Shown one piece after another: positions 24,139 to 32,931 of a DNA stretch of 64,000 nucleotides. The translations under genes and the position numbers were made by a program. Every line of letters starts with the position of its first letter. Position 1 is the first letter of the stretch. The notes below the pieces were generated by a model. It was not told where the DNA came from, did not search any database, and saw only the letters and a list, made by a program, of their open reading frames with translations. Source of the stretch: Microthrix sp041394405 (GTDB lineage: Bacteria > Actinomycetota > Acidimicrobiia > Acidimicrobiales > Microtrichaceae); contig JAWKIF010000012.1 in assembly GCA_041394405.1 (NCBI GenBank), positions 1 to 64,000 on the forward strand, written 5' to 3'.

Positions 24139-26102
24139 GCTTCGGCCCCCCTGCCGGATCGCCCTTCGGCGCACCCGGCGCCGGCTCGGCGCTGCCGTTT
24201 GCGGGTATGCCGCCGGAGCTGGCCGAACGGGCCGAGGCCATCCTGGAGCGCGAACCCGAACATCCCCCACCCGGTCTGGTGTTCGACCAACGGCCGCCGG
24301 ACGGGCGCCGCCTGACCCTGCGCCGCTTCCTGGCCACCCACTCGGGCAAGGTTGCCCTGGCCGGGGTGCTGGTGGTGATCGAGACGCTGGCGCTCCAGGC
24401 CGGGCCGTTCCTCACCCAGCAGGCCATCGACCGCGGCATGGTGCCCCAACGCTTCGACATCGTGGCCCGGATGGCGGCGATCTACGTGGGCGCCGTGGTG
24501 GTGTCCACGCTGGTCGGCGCCGCCCGGGTGGCGTGGACCGCTCGGCTGGGCGAGCAGCTGATGTACCAGCTTCGGGTGCGGGTCTTCGCCCACCTGCAGC
24601 GCCTGTCGCTGGAGTACTTCACCGGCGAGAAGGCCGGGGTGATCATGACCCGCATGACCTCCGACATCGACAACCTCACCGCCCTGTTCCAGGAGGGCCT
24701 GGTGCAGATGGCGGTGCAGGGGCTGACTGTGGTGGTCATCTCCGGGGTGTTGGTGGCCTACGACCCGCTGATGGCCGCCGTGACGCTGTTGCTGGTGGTG
24801 CCCGTGCTGATCGGCCTCACGCTGTGGTACCGGCGGGCCTCCACCCGCGCCTACGACGACGTGCGCGACACCATCGCCGCGGTGCTGTCCGACCTGTCCG
24901 AGGGCATCGGGGGCATCCGCACGGTGATCGCCAACAACCGTGGACGCCAGAACAGCGTCATCCACGCCAACCTGGCCGGGCGCCACCTGGCCGCCAACCG
25001 GGAGAGCGCCCGGGTGGGTGCCATCTACGGCCCCAGCGCCGAGTCGTTGGGCTATCTCGGCCAGGCGGTGCTGTTGGTGCTGGGGGCGACCCGGATCCGC
25101 TCGGGGCAACTGGAGATCGGCGAGCTGTTCGCCTTCCTGCTGTACCTCAACCTGTTCTTTGGGCCCATCCAACAGCTGGTACAGCTCTACACCACCTACC
25201 AGCAGGGGCAGGCCTCCATCCGCAAGCTGGCCGACCTGTTGGACACCCCGCCGGCCCAGGTGGAGGCGCCCGACGCCGTCGAGCTGCCGCCCGTGGAGGG
25301 CGAGGTGGTCTTCCACGACGTCACCTACGGCTACGAGCCCGACCGAGCGGTCCTGGAGCACCTCAACCTGGCCGTGCGCGCCGGCGAGACCCTGGCCCTG
25401 GTGGGCCCCACCGGCGCCGGCAAGACCACGCTGACCAAGTTGGTGGCCCGTTTCGGCGACCCGCAGCGGGGCCGCGTGACCGTGGACGGCCACGACATCG
25501 CCCACGTGACCTTCGCCAGCCTGCGACGCCAGGTGACCGGCGTGCCACAGGAGCCGTTCCTGTTCGCCGGAACGATTCGCGACAACCTGGCGTTCGCCCG
25601 CAGCGGCGCCTCCGAGGCGGAGCTGCAGGCTGCGGCCCACGCCGTCGGCCTGGGCGAGCTGGTGGATCGCCTGCCGGAGGGGCTCGACACGGTGATCCAC
25701 GAACGCGGCGTGTCCCTGTCCGCCGGAGAACGCCAGCTGCTGGCGTTGGCCAGGGCCATGGTGGCGGCGCCGCGTGTGCTCATCCTGGACGAGGCCACCT
25801 CCAACCTCGACCTGCGCACCGAGGCCCGCATCGATGCTGCGCTGGACGTGGCGCTCGCCGATCGAACCGCCTTGGTGATCGCCCACCGGCTGGCCACCGC
25901 ACGGCGCGCCGACCGCATCGCGGTCATCGATCGACCCTCCCCCACCGAGGGGGCCCGGGTGATCGAGCTGGGCACCCACGCCGAGTTGGTGGCCGCAGGA
26001 GGGCGCTACGCCGCCATGAACGAGCTGTGGGAGCGCCAGAGCGCCGGCGATGCCGTGGCGGCCGATCCCACCGAGGTCGGCGCAGTGGCCACCGCCGACT
26101 GA
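24135..26102 (+). CDS. ABC exporter half-transporter, subunit 2
   Basis: 655 residues. A Pro/Gly/Ala-rich N-terminus of about 50 residues precedes the transmembrane domain (VALAGVLVVIETLALQAGPF onward). The NBD has Walker A VGPTGAGKTTL, an altered signature LSAGERQLLALARAM and a canonical Walker B RVLILDEATSNLD. The altered signature would face the Asp-type Walker B of subunit 1, so both departures fall in the same composite site, the classic asymmetric heterodimer arrangement. Confidence 0.92.
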   Translation: MSFGPPAGSPFGAPGAGSALPFAGMPPELAERAEAILEREPEHPPPGLVFDQRPPDGRRLTLRRFLATHSGKVALAGVLVVIETLALQAGPFLTQQAIDRGMVPQRFDIVARMAAIYVGAVVVSTLVGAARVAWTARLGEQLMYQLRVRVFAHLQRLSLEYFTGEKAGVIMTRMTSDIDNLTALFQEGLVQMAVQGLTVVVISGVLVAYDPLMAAVTLLLVVPVLIGLTLWYRRASTRAYDDVRDTIAAVLSDLSEGIGGIRTVIANNRGRQNSVIHANLAGRHLAANRESARVGAIYGPSAESLGYLGQAVLLVLGATRIRSGQLEIGELFAFLLYLNLFFGPIQQLVQLYTTYQQGQASIRKLADLLDTPPAQVEAPDAVELPPVEGEVVFHDVTYGYEPDRAVLEHLNLAVRAGETLALVGPTGAGKTTLTKLVARFGDPQRGRVTVDGHDIAHVTFASLRRQVTGVPQEPFLFAGTIRDNLAFARSGASEAELQAAAHAVGLGELVDRLPEGLDTVIHERGVSLSAGERQLLALARAMVAAPRVLILDEATSNLDLRTEARIDAALDVALADRTALVIAHRLATARRADRIAVIDRPSPTEGARVIELGTHAELVAAGGRYAAMNELWERQSAGDAVAADPTEVGAVATAD

Positions 26103-26118
26103 CTGCCAGAATGCAGCC

Positions 26119-27144
26119 ATGACCAACGAAGCATCCACCCGGCCGCTGGCGCTCGACACCCTGCTCATGGCGCCGCCCGCCGAGGTGCGGGCCCGGGCGG
26201 AGGCGCTGGCCGCAACCGGGGTGACGGGTCTGTTCACCTTCGAGGGACCCCACGACCCGTTCCTGCCGTTGGTGGCCGCCGCCGACCTGGGGCTCGACTG
26301 CTACACCAACGTGGCCATCGCCTTCCCGCGCTCGCCCGCCCACCTGGCGCACCTGGCCTGGGACTTGTCGGCGCTCTCCGGCGGCCGCTTCGCGCTCGGC
26401 TTGGGCACCCAGGTGAAGGCGCACATCGAGCGTCGGTTGGGCGCCACCTGGAGCCATCCTGCGGCGCGGATGGAGGAGTGGGTGGGCGCCGTCAGGGCGT
26501 TCTTCGACGCCTGGCAGCACCAGGAGCCGCTGTCGTTCGAGGGACGCTTCACCAGCCACACCCTGATGACCCCGGCCTTCGACCCGGGCCCCCTGCCCGA
26601 CGGCCCGCCACCCATCTGGCTGGGCGGGCTGGGCCCGAGGATGACGGAGCTGGCCGCCACCGTGGGCGACGGCGTGCTGCTGCATCCCTTCACCAGCGAC
26701 GCCCACCTGGCCAACGTGGCGCTGCCGCGCGTCCACGACGGCATCGCCAAGCGGGCCGACGGCATCCGTCCAACGCTGGTGGGCCAGGCCATCGTGGCCA
26801 CCGGCCGGGACGACACCGAACGGGCCGACGCCGAGGCAGCAGCCCGCTGGCTGGTGGCGTTCTACGGATCGACCCCCGCCTATCGCCCGGTGCTGCAGAC
26901 CGAGGGGTTCGACCACCTGCACCCGGAGTGGCGGCGGCTCAGCCGCGAGGGTCGCTGGCCCGAGATGGCCGAACAGGTGCCCGACGAGCTACTGGAGGCG
27001 GTCGTGCTCCGCGGCGATCCCGCCGCCGTCGCCGCACGAATCGGGCAGCGCTTCGCCGGGCAGGTCGACCGAGTGGCCATCAACAGCCCTGGTGGCATCG
27101 CCCCGGAGACCCTGACAGAACTGGTGGGCCTGGTGCGGCAATGA
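26119..27144 (+). CDS. LLM-class (probably F420-dependent) oxidoreductase
   Basis: 341 residues from ATG 26119. Luciferase-like TIM barrel: TGVTGLFTFEGPHDPFLPL, TNVAIAFPRSPAHLAHLAWD and LSGGRFALGLGTQVKAHIERR are typical of F420-dependent members. The C-terminal part has PPIWLGGLGPRMTELAA and AINSPGGIAPE. Which substrate is reduced cannot be told. A CAGAAT 6 nt before the start could serve as a -10, although the gene is only 16 bp after the exporter. Confidence 0.85.
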   Translation: MTNEASTRPLALDTLLMAPPAEVRARAEALAATGVTGLFTFEGPHDPFLPLVAAADLGLDCYTNVAIAFPRSPAHLAHLAWDLSALSGGRFALGLGTQVKAHIERRLGATWSHPAARMEEWVGAVRAFFDAWQHQEPLSFEGRFTSHTLMTPAFDPGPLPDGPPPIWLGGLGPRMTELAATVGDGVLLHPFTSDAHLANVALPRVHDGIAKRADGIRPTLVGQAIVATGRDDTERADAEAAARWLVAFYGSTPAYRPVLQTEGFDHLHPEWRRLSREGRWPEMAEQVPDELLEAVVLRGDPAAVAARIGQRFAGQVDRVAINSPGGIAPETLTELVGLVRQ

Positions 27145-27926
27145 TCGACCTGCTGTCGGTGCGGGGGCTCGGCGTGCGCCGCGACGGCGCCACGCTGCTG
27201 GAGGGCGTCGACTGGGCCGTGCACCCCGGTGAGCGGTGGGTGGTGCTGGGCCCGAACGGCTGCGGCAAGACCACCCTGGTGCGGGTGGCCACCTGGTGGG
27301 AGCGGCCGTCGGCGGGCCGGCTCACGCTGCTGGGGCACCGCCTGGGTCGCGCCGACGTTCGCCGGGTGCGCACCGACGTGGGCTTCGTCAGCGCCGGCTT
27401 CGCCAAGGCGGTGCGCCCGCAGCTGACCGCCCACGAGTTCGTGGTCAGCGCCCGCCACGGGGCGCTGGAGCCCTGGTGGCACCACTACGAACCGGACGAT
27501 CACCGCCGGGCCGACGAGGCGCTGGCCGACACCGGCGCCGCCCACGTGGCCGACCGCGCCTTCGGGCTGATCAGCTCCGGCGAACGCCAGCGGGTGATGC
27601 TGGCCCGTGCGCTGTTCTCCAACACCCCGCTGATCGTGCTGGACGAGCCGTCCGCCGGGCTGGACCTGGCCGGCCGGGAGGATCTGGTGGGTCGCCTGGA
27701 GGCCCTCGCCGCCGACCCGAACGGCCCCGCCCAGGTGCTGGTGACCCACCACGTCGAGGAGATCCCGCCGTCGTTCACCCACGTGTTGCTCATGCGGGCC
27801 GGGCGAGTCACGGCGGCGGGGGCCATTGGCGACGTGCTGAGCGCCCGGGCGCTCAGCGACACCTTTGACATCCAGGTGTGCCTCGACCGTGCCGACGGCC
27901 GCTTCTCTGCCCGAGCCGCCACGTAG
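27141..27926 (+). CDS. Stand-alone ABC ATPase
   Basis: 261 residues, overlapping the previous stop by 4 bp. Walker A VLGPNGCGKTTLVRV, signature LISSGERQRVMLARAL, Walker B PLIVLDEPSAGLD and switch THHVEEIPPSFTH. The HHVEEIP form resembles lone cytoplasmic ATPases related to ModF/YlmA rather than an import subunit. No permease is adjacent. It could be the missing ATPase of another system, but nothing in the sequence links it to one. Confidence 0.85.
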   Translation: MIDLLSVRGLGVRRDGATLLEGVDWAVHPGERWVVLGPNGCGKTTLVRVATWWERPSAGRLTLLGHRLGRADVRRVRTDVGFVSAGFAKAVRPQLTAHEFVVSARHGALEPWWHHYEPDDHRRADEALADTGAAHVADRAFGLISSGERQRVMLARALFSNTPLIVLDEPSAGLDLAGREDLVGRLEALAADPNGPAQVLVTHHVEEIPPSFTHVLLMRAGRVTAAGAIGDVLSARALSDTFDIQVCLDRADGRFSARAAT

Positions 27927-27929
27927 GAT
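27924..27929 (+). promoter_or_regulatory. -10 box for the PDH/PDT-like fusion gene
   Basis: TAGGAT, overlapping the TAG stop of the ABC ATPase gene, with spacer CGAACGG before the ATG at 27937. Confidence 0.4.
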
Positions 27930-27936
27930 CGAACGG

Positions 27937-30237
27937 ATGCCCGAGCCCGGAGATCCCGCCCACGGCCCCGCAGCGGCCGGGGCGCATCCTGTGCCGGGCG
28001 TGGCCCCCCAGATTCCGGGCCGCCTGGTGGTGCTGGGTGCCGCCCAGGGCATGGGCCGGTGGTTGGCCGAGCAGGTCTTCGCCGCTGCCCCCACCGAGTT
28101 GGTGCTGGTCGACGTCTCCCACCACATCTTCGACGAGCCTCCCGCCGGGGTCGGACCCGCTGCGCCGCAGCGCCTGCAGGTGCGCTACGGCGCCCTCGCC
28201 CCCGAGACGGCGGGTGGGGCCACGGCCGAGCCGGTGGGCACTGCGGCGCCGTCGTTTGTGGACGCCAACGGCGACGCGGCACCGTCCCCCCTCGTGACAC
28301 CCGGGGAGGGCCCGCTGGCGCTGTGCCTGGCCGTGCCCGCCGACGCGGTAGACACCGTGGCCGCCACGGTGCTGCCCCAGCTGCCGCCGGGGTCGATCGT
28401 CTTCGACGTCACCTCGTCGAAGAACCGCCCCCTGGCTGCGCTTCGCCGACAGCGCAGCGACCTCGCCGTCTTCGGCACCCATCCGCTGTTCGGCCCCCGG
28501 GTGAGCGGCCCGGCCGGGCAGACCGCCGTGGTGTGCCCGGACCCCGATCGCCCCGCTGCCCACCGCTGGCTGACCGAGCTGTTCCTCCGAGCCGGCATCA
28601 CGGTGGAGGAGGTCTCCGCCGAGGAACACGATCGGGCCATGAGCTGGGTGCAGGCGCTGACCCATCAGGTGCTCATCGTGTTCGCCGGCCTGGTCAGCCG
28701 CTCCGAGCCGGGCATGGACGAGCTGTGGCGGTTCCGGACGCCCGTGTTCGAGGCGCTGGCAGGATTGGCCGGCCGGGTGCTCACTCCCAGCCAGGACCGC
28801 ACCATCGCCGCCATCCAGGCCGGGGTGGACGGTCGCAGCCGGGCCGACGACCTGGCCGAGGCCGTGAGGGCGCTGCAGGGGGCGCTGGCCAGCGGCGATC
28901 CGGCCGACACCGCCGGGTTCATCGCATGGGCCCGCGACGGCCTTCGGGCCGTCGACCTGACCCGGCTGCAGGCCACCGCGGAGGACGCCGTCGCCGCCGT
29001 GCAGCGCCTGCGGGCGGATCTGGCCGAGGCGGCCTCGGCCGGTTCGGTGGTGGGCCTGATCGCACGCGACGACAGCGACCGGCGCCCCCACATCGGCACC
29101 GTCACCGCCGTCGGGGCCACCGAGGTGACCCTCACCGACGCGGTGCTGGGCCCGGAGGACCAGGCGGTGTTGGTGACCGACGCCGCATCGGCCCGCCGGG
29201 CCGCGAAGCTGGGCATCTCCGGCACGCCCCGGTCGCTGACGCTGGCGTTGGCCGGGCACCGCTTGTTGGCCGACGGCGAGCTGGACCGCTGGCTGGACGA
29301 CCACCTCGCCACCCAACGCCGGGACGTGGCGGTGGTGGTCCCGCCGTCGCTCAACGGCGACGAGCTCGGCCGCATGCTGGCCGCCCTGGTGCCGGGTTTG
29401 AGCGACGCAAGCGTGCAGGCCGACCGCTGGTTCCGGGGCGACCGCGAGCTGATCCTGCGCCTGAGCATCCGCAGCGACGCCGACCCCGACGCCGTTCGTG
29501 ACGCCGTGGTCGCCCGGGTGGAGGCGTTGGTGACGCCGCCGATGGCCACCGGCGGCGAGGTGGTGACGTTCCTGGGCCCGCCGGGCACGTTCTCGGAGGT
29601 CGCCGGCCGCACCCTGGCCGCCGAGGCAGCCGGCGACGACGCAGTTCTGTCGGCCGCACCCTCGGTTGGCGCCGCGCTCGACCAGCTGACCGATGGCCGG
29701 GCCGAGTGGGCGGTGGTTCCCGTCACCAACACGCTGTCGGGCGGCGTCGCCCCTGCGCTGGAGGCACTCGCCGCCCGGGCCGACGAGTTGGCTGCCGCCG
29801 GATGGGCCGACGTGGCGGTGGACTTCACGGCGTGGATGCACCCGGACGACGCAGCGGGGGCCCCCTGCGGCGTGGTGAGCCACGAGCAGGCCCTCGCGCA
29901 GTGCCGGAGGTATCTGAACTCGTTGGGCGTCGACACCAAGGCGGTCGAGTCGACTGCCGCCGCCTGCCGGGAGGTGGCCGATCGCGGCCAACCCGGATGG
30001 GTGGCCCTGGCAGGCCCCAGCGCCGGAGCCCGGTACGGCCTGGTGGCCACGGCCAGCGGGGTGGCCGACCGGGACGACAGCGTCACCACCTTCCTGCTGG
30101 TTCGCCGTCGCCCACCGGGCCGCCTGTCCGATCGGCCGGTGGAGTTGACGCTGGGCGCACGTCCCGCCATCTCCGGCCCCGCGTTGTCGCCCCACGAGCC
30201 ACCGGCGCCGCTACGGGTCGTGTCCCACGGCGGCTGA
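27937..30237 (+). CDS. Prephenate dehydrogenase / prephenate dehydratase-like fusion
   Basis: 766 residues. Part 1 (28-330) is TyrA-like: nucleotide loop VVLGAAQGMGRW, catalytic His in FGTHPLFGPR (His182) and a second conserved His in WVQALTHQ (His243), closest in style to enterobacterial TyrA. Part 2 (about 355-535) is unfamiliar and ends in a beta-alpha-beta-beta-alpha-beta pattern (RRDVAVVVPPSLNGDEL ... ELILRLSIRSDADPDAV) like FDX-ACB or ACT folds. Part 3 (545-735) is PDT-like: TFLGPPGTFSEVAG. The PDT signatures are altered: PVTNT instead of P-x-E-N-S and VTTF instead of the T-R-F motif. The PDH half may be active; the PDT half is doubtful. No standard C-terminal ACT. Confidence 0.75.
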   Translation: MPEPGDPAHGPAAAGAHPVPGVAPQIPGRLVVLGAAQGMGRWLAEQVFAAAPTELVLVDVSHHIFDEPPAGVGPAAPQRLQVRYGALAPETAGGATAEPVGTAAPSFVDANGDAAPSPLVTPGEGPLALCLAVPADAVDTVAATVLPQLPPGSIVFDVTSSKNRPLAALRRQRSDLAVFGTHPLFGPRVSGPAGQTAVVCPDPDRPAAHRWLTELFLRAGITVEEVSAEEHDRAMSWVQALTHQVLIVFAGLVSRSEPGMDELWRFRTPVFEALAGLAGRVLTPSQDRTIAAIQAGVDGRSRADDLAEAVRALQGALASGDPADTAGFIAWARDGLRAVDLTRLQATAEDAVAAVQRLRADLAEAASAGSVVGLIARDDSDRRPHIGTVTAVGATEVTLTDAVLGPEDQAVLVTDAASARRAAKLGISGTPRSLTLALAGHRLLADGELDRWLDDHLATQRRDVAVVVPPSLNGDELGRMLAALVPGLSDASVQADRWFRGDRELILRLSIRSDADPDAVRDAVVARVEALVTPPMATGGEVVTFLGPPGTFSEVAGRTLAAEAAGDDAVLSAAPSVGAALDQLTDGRAEWAVVPVTNTLSGGVAPALEALAARADELAAAGWADVAVDFTAWMHPDDAAGAPCGVVSHEQALAQCRRYLNSLGVDTKAVESTAAACREVADRGQPGWVALAGPSAGARYGLVATASGVADRDDSVTTFLLVRRRPPGRLSDRPVELTLGARPAISGPALSPHEPPAPLRVVSHGG

Positions 30238-30275
30238 CGGTCTCGGCTTCGAGCGGCCGGCCACGTGCGGCCGAG

Positions 30276-31346
30276 TCACTCCGACAAGGCGGTCAGAATC
30301 CGATCGGTGGCGGCCGCCGTGCCCACGCTCAGGCGGACGCCGACCCCGGGGAACACCCGCGCCAGGATGCCCGCCGCCTCCAGACGCTCCCCCAAGGCCA
30401 CTGCGCCGTCGCCGACCCCAAACCAGACGAAGTTGGCCTGGCTGTCGGGCACGTCCCACCCGCAAGCCGCCAACCCCTCCACCAGGCGCGTCCGCTCGGC
30501 AATCACCGCCGCCACGGCGGCCTCCATGGCCGGCCGCTCACCCAGCGCCGCCAGGGCGGCCGCCTGGGCCGGGGCGCTCACCGAGAACGGCAGGCGCACC
30601 GCGTCAAGGGCGGCGATCACCGGTGCGGCCGCCATGGCGTAGCCCACGCGGAGTCCGGCCAACGCCCAGGCCTTCGAGAACGTGCGCAACACCACCAGAT
30701 TCGGATACTCCCCCAGCCGCTCGGCGCCATCGGGCACCTCGGCATCGGTGACGAACTCGTGGTACGCCTCGTCCAACACCACCAACACGTCGTCGGGCAC
30801 CCCCTCGAGCACCGCCCGCACCTCGTCGACCCGCCAGGCCGTCCCGGTGGGATTGTTGGGGTTGGCGATGAGCACCAGGCTCACGCCAGGGATGTTCGCA
30901 GCCGCCACGAATCCGTCGGGGTCGAGCGTCGCGTCCTGGCGGTTGGGGACGACGTGGGCACGCGCCCCGGCCAGGCGCACCAGCTGGGCATAGGCCTCGA
31001 AGGAGGGGCCCCCGAACACCGCCCCTCGGCCATCGGAGCAGGTGGCAATCGTCGCCTCTTGCAGCAGCGCCACCGAGCCGGCGCCGACGCACACCTCGTC
31101 GGCCCGCCGGCCGTGGAAGGCGGCCAGCGCCTGGCGCAACGCGCCGCAGGTTGGGTCCGGGTAGCCCTGCGCTGCCGCCAGTGAGGCGGCCGCACCGGCA
31201 ATGGCGGCGCCAACCGGTTCGCCGGGCAGTTCGTTGGAGGACAGCTTCACCACGTCGCTCCCGCCGGGGGCGGCACGGCCGGGCCGATAGGGGGCACCGG
31301 CGTGAACCTCGGGACGGAACCGGGCGCCGCCGACCGCATCGCTCAC
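30276..31346 (-). CDS. Class I/II aminotransferase, HisC/aromatic type
   Basis: 356 residues from GTG 31346, which has GGAGG 8 nt upstream. KLSSNELPGEP opening, NPNNPTGTAW, DEAYHEFV and FSKAWALAGLRVGYAMA with the PLP lysine are HisC-family features. HisC-like enzymes act on histidinol phosphate or on phenylpyruvate, hydroxyphenylpyruvate or prephenate. Neighbours resembling DAHP synthase and prephenate dehydrogenase favour an aromatic substrate. It is the last gene of a three-gene operon, 13 bp after the dehydrogenase-like gene. Confidence 0.85.
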   Translation of the reverse strand: MSDAVGGARFRPEVHAGAPYRPGRAAPGGSDVVKLSSNELPGEPVGAAIAGAAASLAAAQGYPDPTCGALRQALAAFHGRRADEVCVGAGSVALLQEATIATCSDGRGAVFGGPSFEAYAQLVRLAGARAHVVPNRQDATLDPDGFVAAANIPGVSLVLIANPNNPTGTAWRVDEVRAVLEGVPDDVLVVLDEAYHEFVTDAEVPDGAERLGEYPNLVVLRTFSKAWALAGLRVGYAMAAAPVIAALDAVRLPFSVSAPAQAAALAALGERPAMEAAVAAVIAERTRLVEGLAACGWDVPDSQANFVWFGVGDGAVALGERLEAAGILARVFPGVGVRLSVGTAAATDRILTALSE

Positions 31347-31359
31347 CGGCCCACCTCCA

Positions 31360-32931
31360 TCACGTGGCGGGGCCGGGCACCGAATGGCGCACCACCGGAT
31401 CGGGCGACAGCACCGCCACCAGGGCGTCGCTCCAAGCGTCGGCCACACGTTGGGGGTCGTGATCGCTGCGTACGACCGCCTCCACGGTCGCCCGCGTCAG
31501 GCCGCCTCGGGCGAAGCGGTCGGTCACCTCCACCGATTCCGCCTCGGCAGGGGCCAGGGCTGCGATCGTCGCGCCCAACTCGACGTGCTCGGACCCGTCG
31601 GTTGGCCAATCCACCCCGAGCACCAGCCGGTAGCGGGCCAACGACGCCGCTCGCCAGGCGTCGAGTTCTGCGCCGGTGACGGTGGCGTGATTGTGGAGGC
31701 GCAGGCTCACCGGCCCCACGCGGGCATCGGTGCCGATGCTGGTCAGGAAGCGCTCGGGCCACGACCCGTCAACCAGCACCGCACCATGCGGTGTCGCCAC
31801 GAGGCGATCGTCCAGCAGCAGCTGATCGTCGTCGGCCTCCCGGACCCAGCCCACGTGGGTCAGCGGCCCGCCGGACAACCGGCGAATGCCCACCAGCGAA
31901 CCGTCTCGGGCCGCTGCGGTGAGGTGCCGCTCGGTGCGCCGCACCGCCTCCACCGCACCCTCCGACCCCTGGGCCAGGCTGCGACGAAACCAGGTGGGCA
32001 GCCCGCGCGCCACCCGATCCAGGCTCTCCACCAGATGCTCGGTGGAGACGCCCGTGTCGGCATCCACTCGTCGGCTCAGGTCGGACACCGCCCGACGGAA
32101 GCTCTCCCGCACCAGCGGGTCGGTGCGCGAGGCCCCCAACTGGGCGCTGGCCACCTGCTCGTAGCGAACCGTGTCGTAGGTGCGGGCCACCAGGGCCGCC
32201 AGCAGCTCGAAGGTGGGGGTGCGCACCTCCCACAGCAGCTCCAGCGGCACCCCCGAATCCACCAGCGCCTCACCCAACGCCAACAGCACGAACTCGCTGA
32301 CGCCCTCCACCCAGGCCATGGCGCGGTCGTGGTCCGTGGGGCTCATGTGAATCGGGCGCATGCCCGCCTCGGTCACCAGCGCGACCGCAGCCGCCACCGG
32401 GCTTGAGGAGTCCTCGCGCATGCCTTCGGCCACGGTCGGGTCCACGCACACCACGGCGGTGTGACCCACCGGGTCGGGCGTCTCGGGCCCAACCAGCAGG
32501 TGGATACCCACCACGCGTTCGGCCGGAACGACGCCTGCGAACGCCTGGGCCGCCACCACCTGGGCGGCCGAGAACACAACCACGGAGGCGTCGCCCTGGG
32601 CCAGGCCGGGCCGCAGGCTGTCGGCCACCGCAGCCAGGCCATCGGGCGGCACCGCCACCCACACCTGGGCGGCATCCCGGGCCAACTCGGCCAGTGGCCG
32701 CCCGTCGACGGTGGACTCGGTGCCATCTGGGCTCACCACCAGCACGACGGCCTCGAGCGCCGGACCCCCGTCAACCGGCTGGGGCAAGCGATCCACCACA
32801 TCGGGATCCGTATCGGCCACCAGCACCGAGGCTGGTGCGCCCGCCCCGTCGGGACGGGACAGACCGCTCAGGTAGCGGACCGACCAATGGCCGGTCGTGC
32901 CGGCACCGCCCACCACCAACAGGGTGCTCAC
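31360..32931 (-). CDS. Divergent prephenate dehydrogenase-like paralogue
   Basis: 523 residues, collinear with the first 535 residues of the 27937 protein: nucleotide loop LLVVGGAGTTGHW, IHLLVGPETPDPVGHTAVVC, DHDRAMAWVEGVSEF, RTPTFELLAALV, then the same unfamiliar middle region (DGSLVGIRRLSGGPLTHVGW) and ferredoxin-like end (YRLVLGVDWPTDG ... ATVEAVVRSDHDPQRV). His144 of the catalytic motif remains, but the second His (QALTH in the paralogue) is replaced in EGVSE. It ends where the PDT-like part would begin. Overlaps the upstream DAHPS-like gene by 4 bp. Activity uncertain. Confidence 0.75.
   Translation of the reverse strand: MSTLLVVGGAGTTGHWSVRYLSGLSRPDGAGAPASVLVADTDPDVVDRLPQPVDGGPALEAVVLVVSPDGTESTVDGRPLAELARDAAQVWVAVPPDGLAAVADSLRPGLAQGDASVVVFSAAQVVAAQAFAGVVPAERVVGIHLLVGPETPDPVGHTAVVCVDPTVAEGMREDSSSPVAAAVALVTEAGMRPIHMSPTDHDRAMAWVEGVSEFVLLALGEALVDSGVPLELLWEVRTPTFELLAALVARTYDTVRYEQVASAQLGASRTDPLVRESFRRAVSDLSRRVDADTGVSTEHLVESLDRVARGLPTWFRRSLAQGSEGAVEAVRRTERHLTAAARDGSLVGIRRLSGGPLTHVGWVREADDDQLLLDDRLVATPHGAVLVDGSWPERFLTSIGTDARVGPVSLRLHNHATVTGAELDAWRAASLARYRLVLGVDWPTDGSEHVELGATIAALAPAEAESVEVTDRFARGGLTRATVEAVVRSDHDPQRVADAWSDALVAVLSPDPVVRHSVPGPAT

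Noticed and set aside
24039..26237. 732-codon minus-strand frame opposite the ABC exporter gene
   Set aside because: It is the antisense of a well-conserved ABC transporter; its His/Gly/Gln-rich makeup is an artefact of codon bias.
27141..27926. This ATPase as ThiQ
   Set aside because: It lies 7 kb away in another operon and resembles lone ModF/YlmA-type ATPases; no sequence link to thiamine transport.
27853..30195. 780-codon minus-strand frame opposite the PDH/PDT-like gene
   Set aside because: Antisense shadow; no domain motif, and the plus frame has strong motifs throughout.
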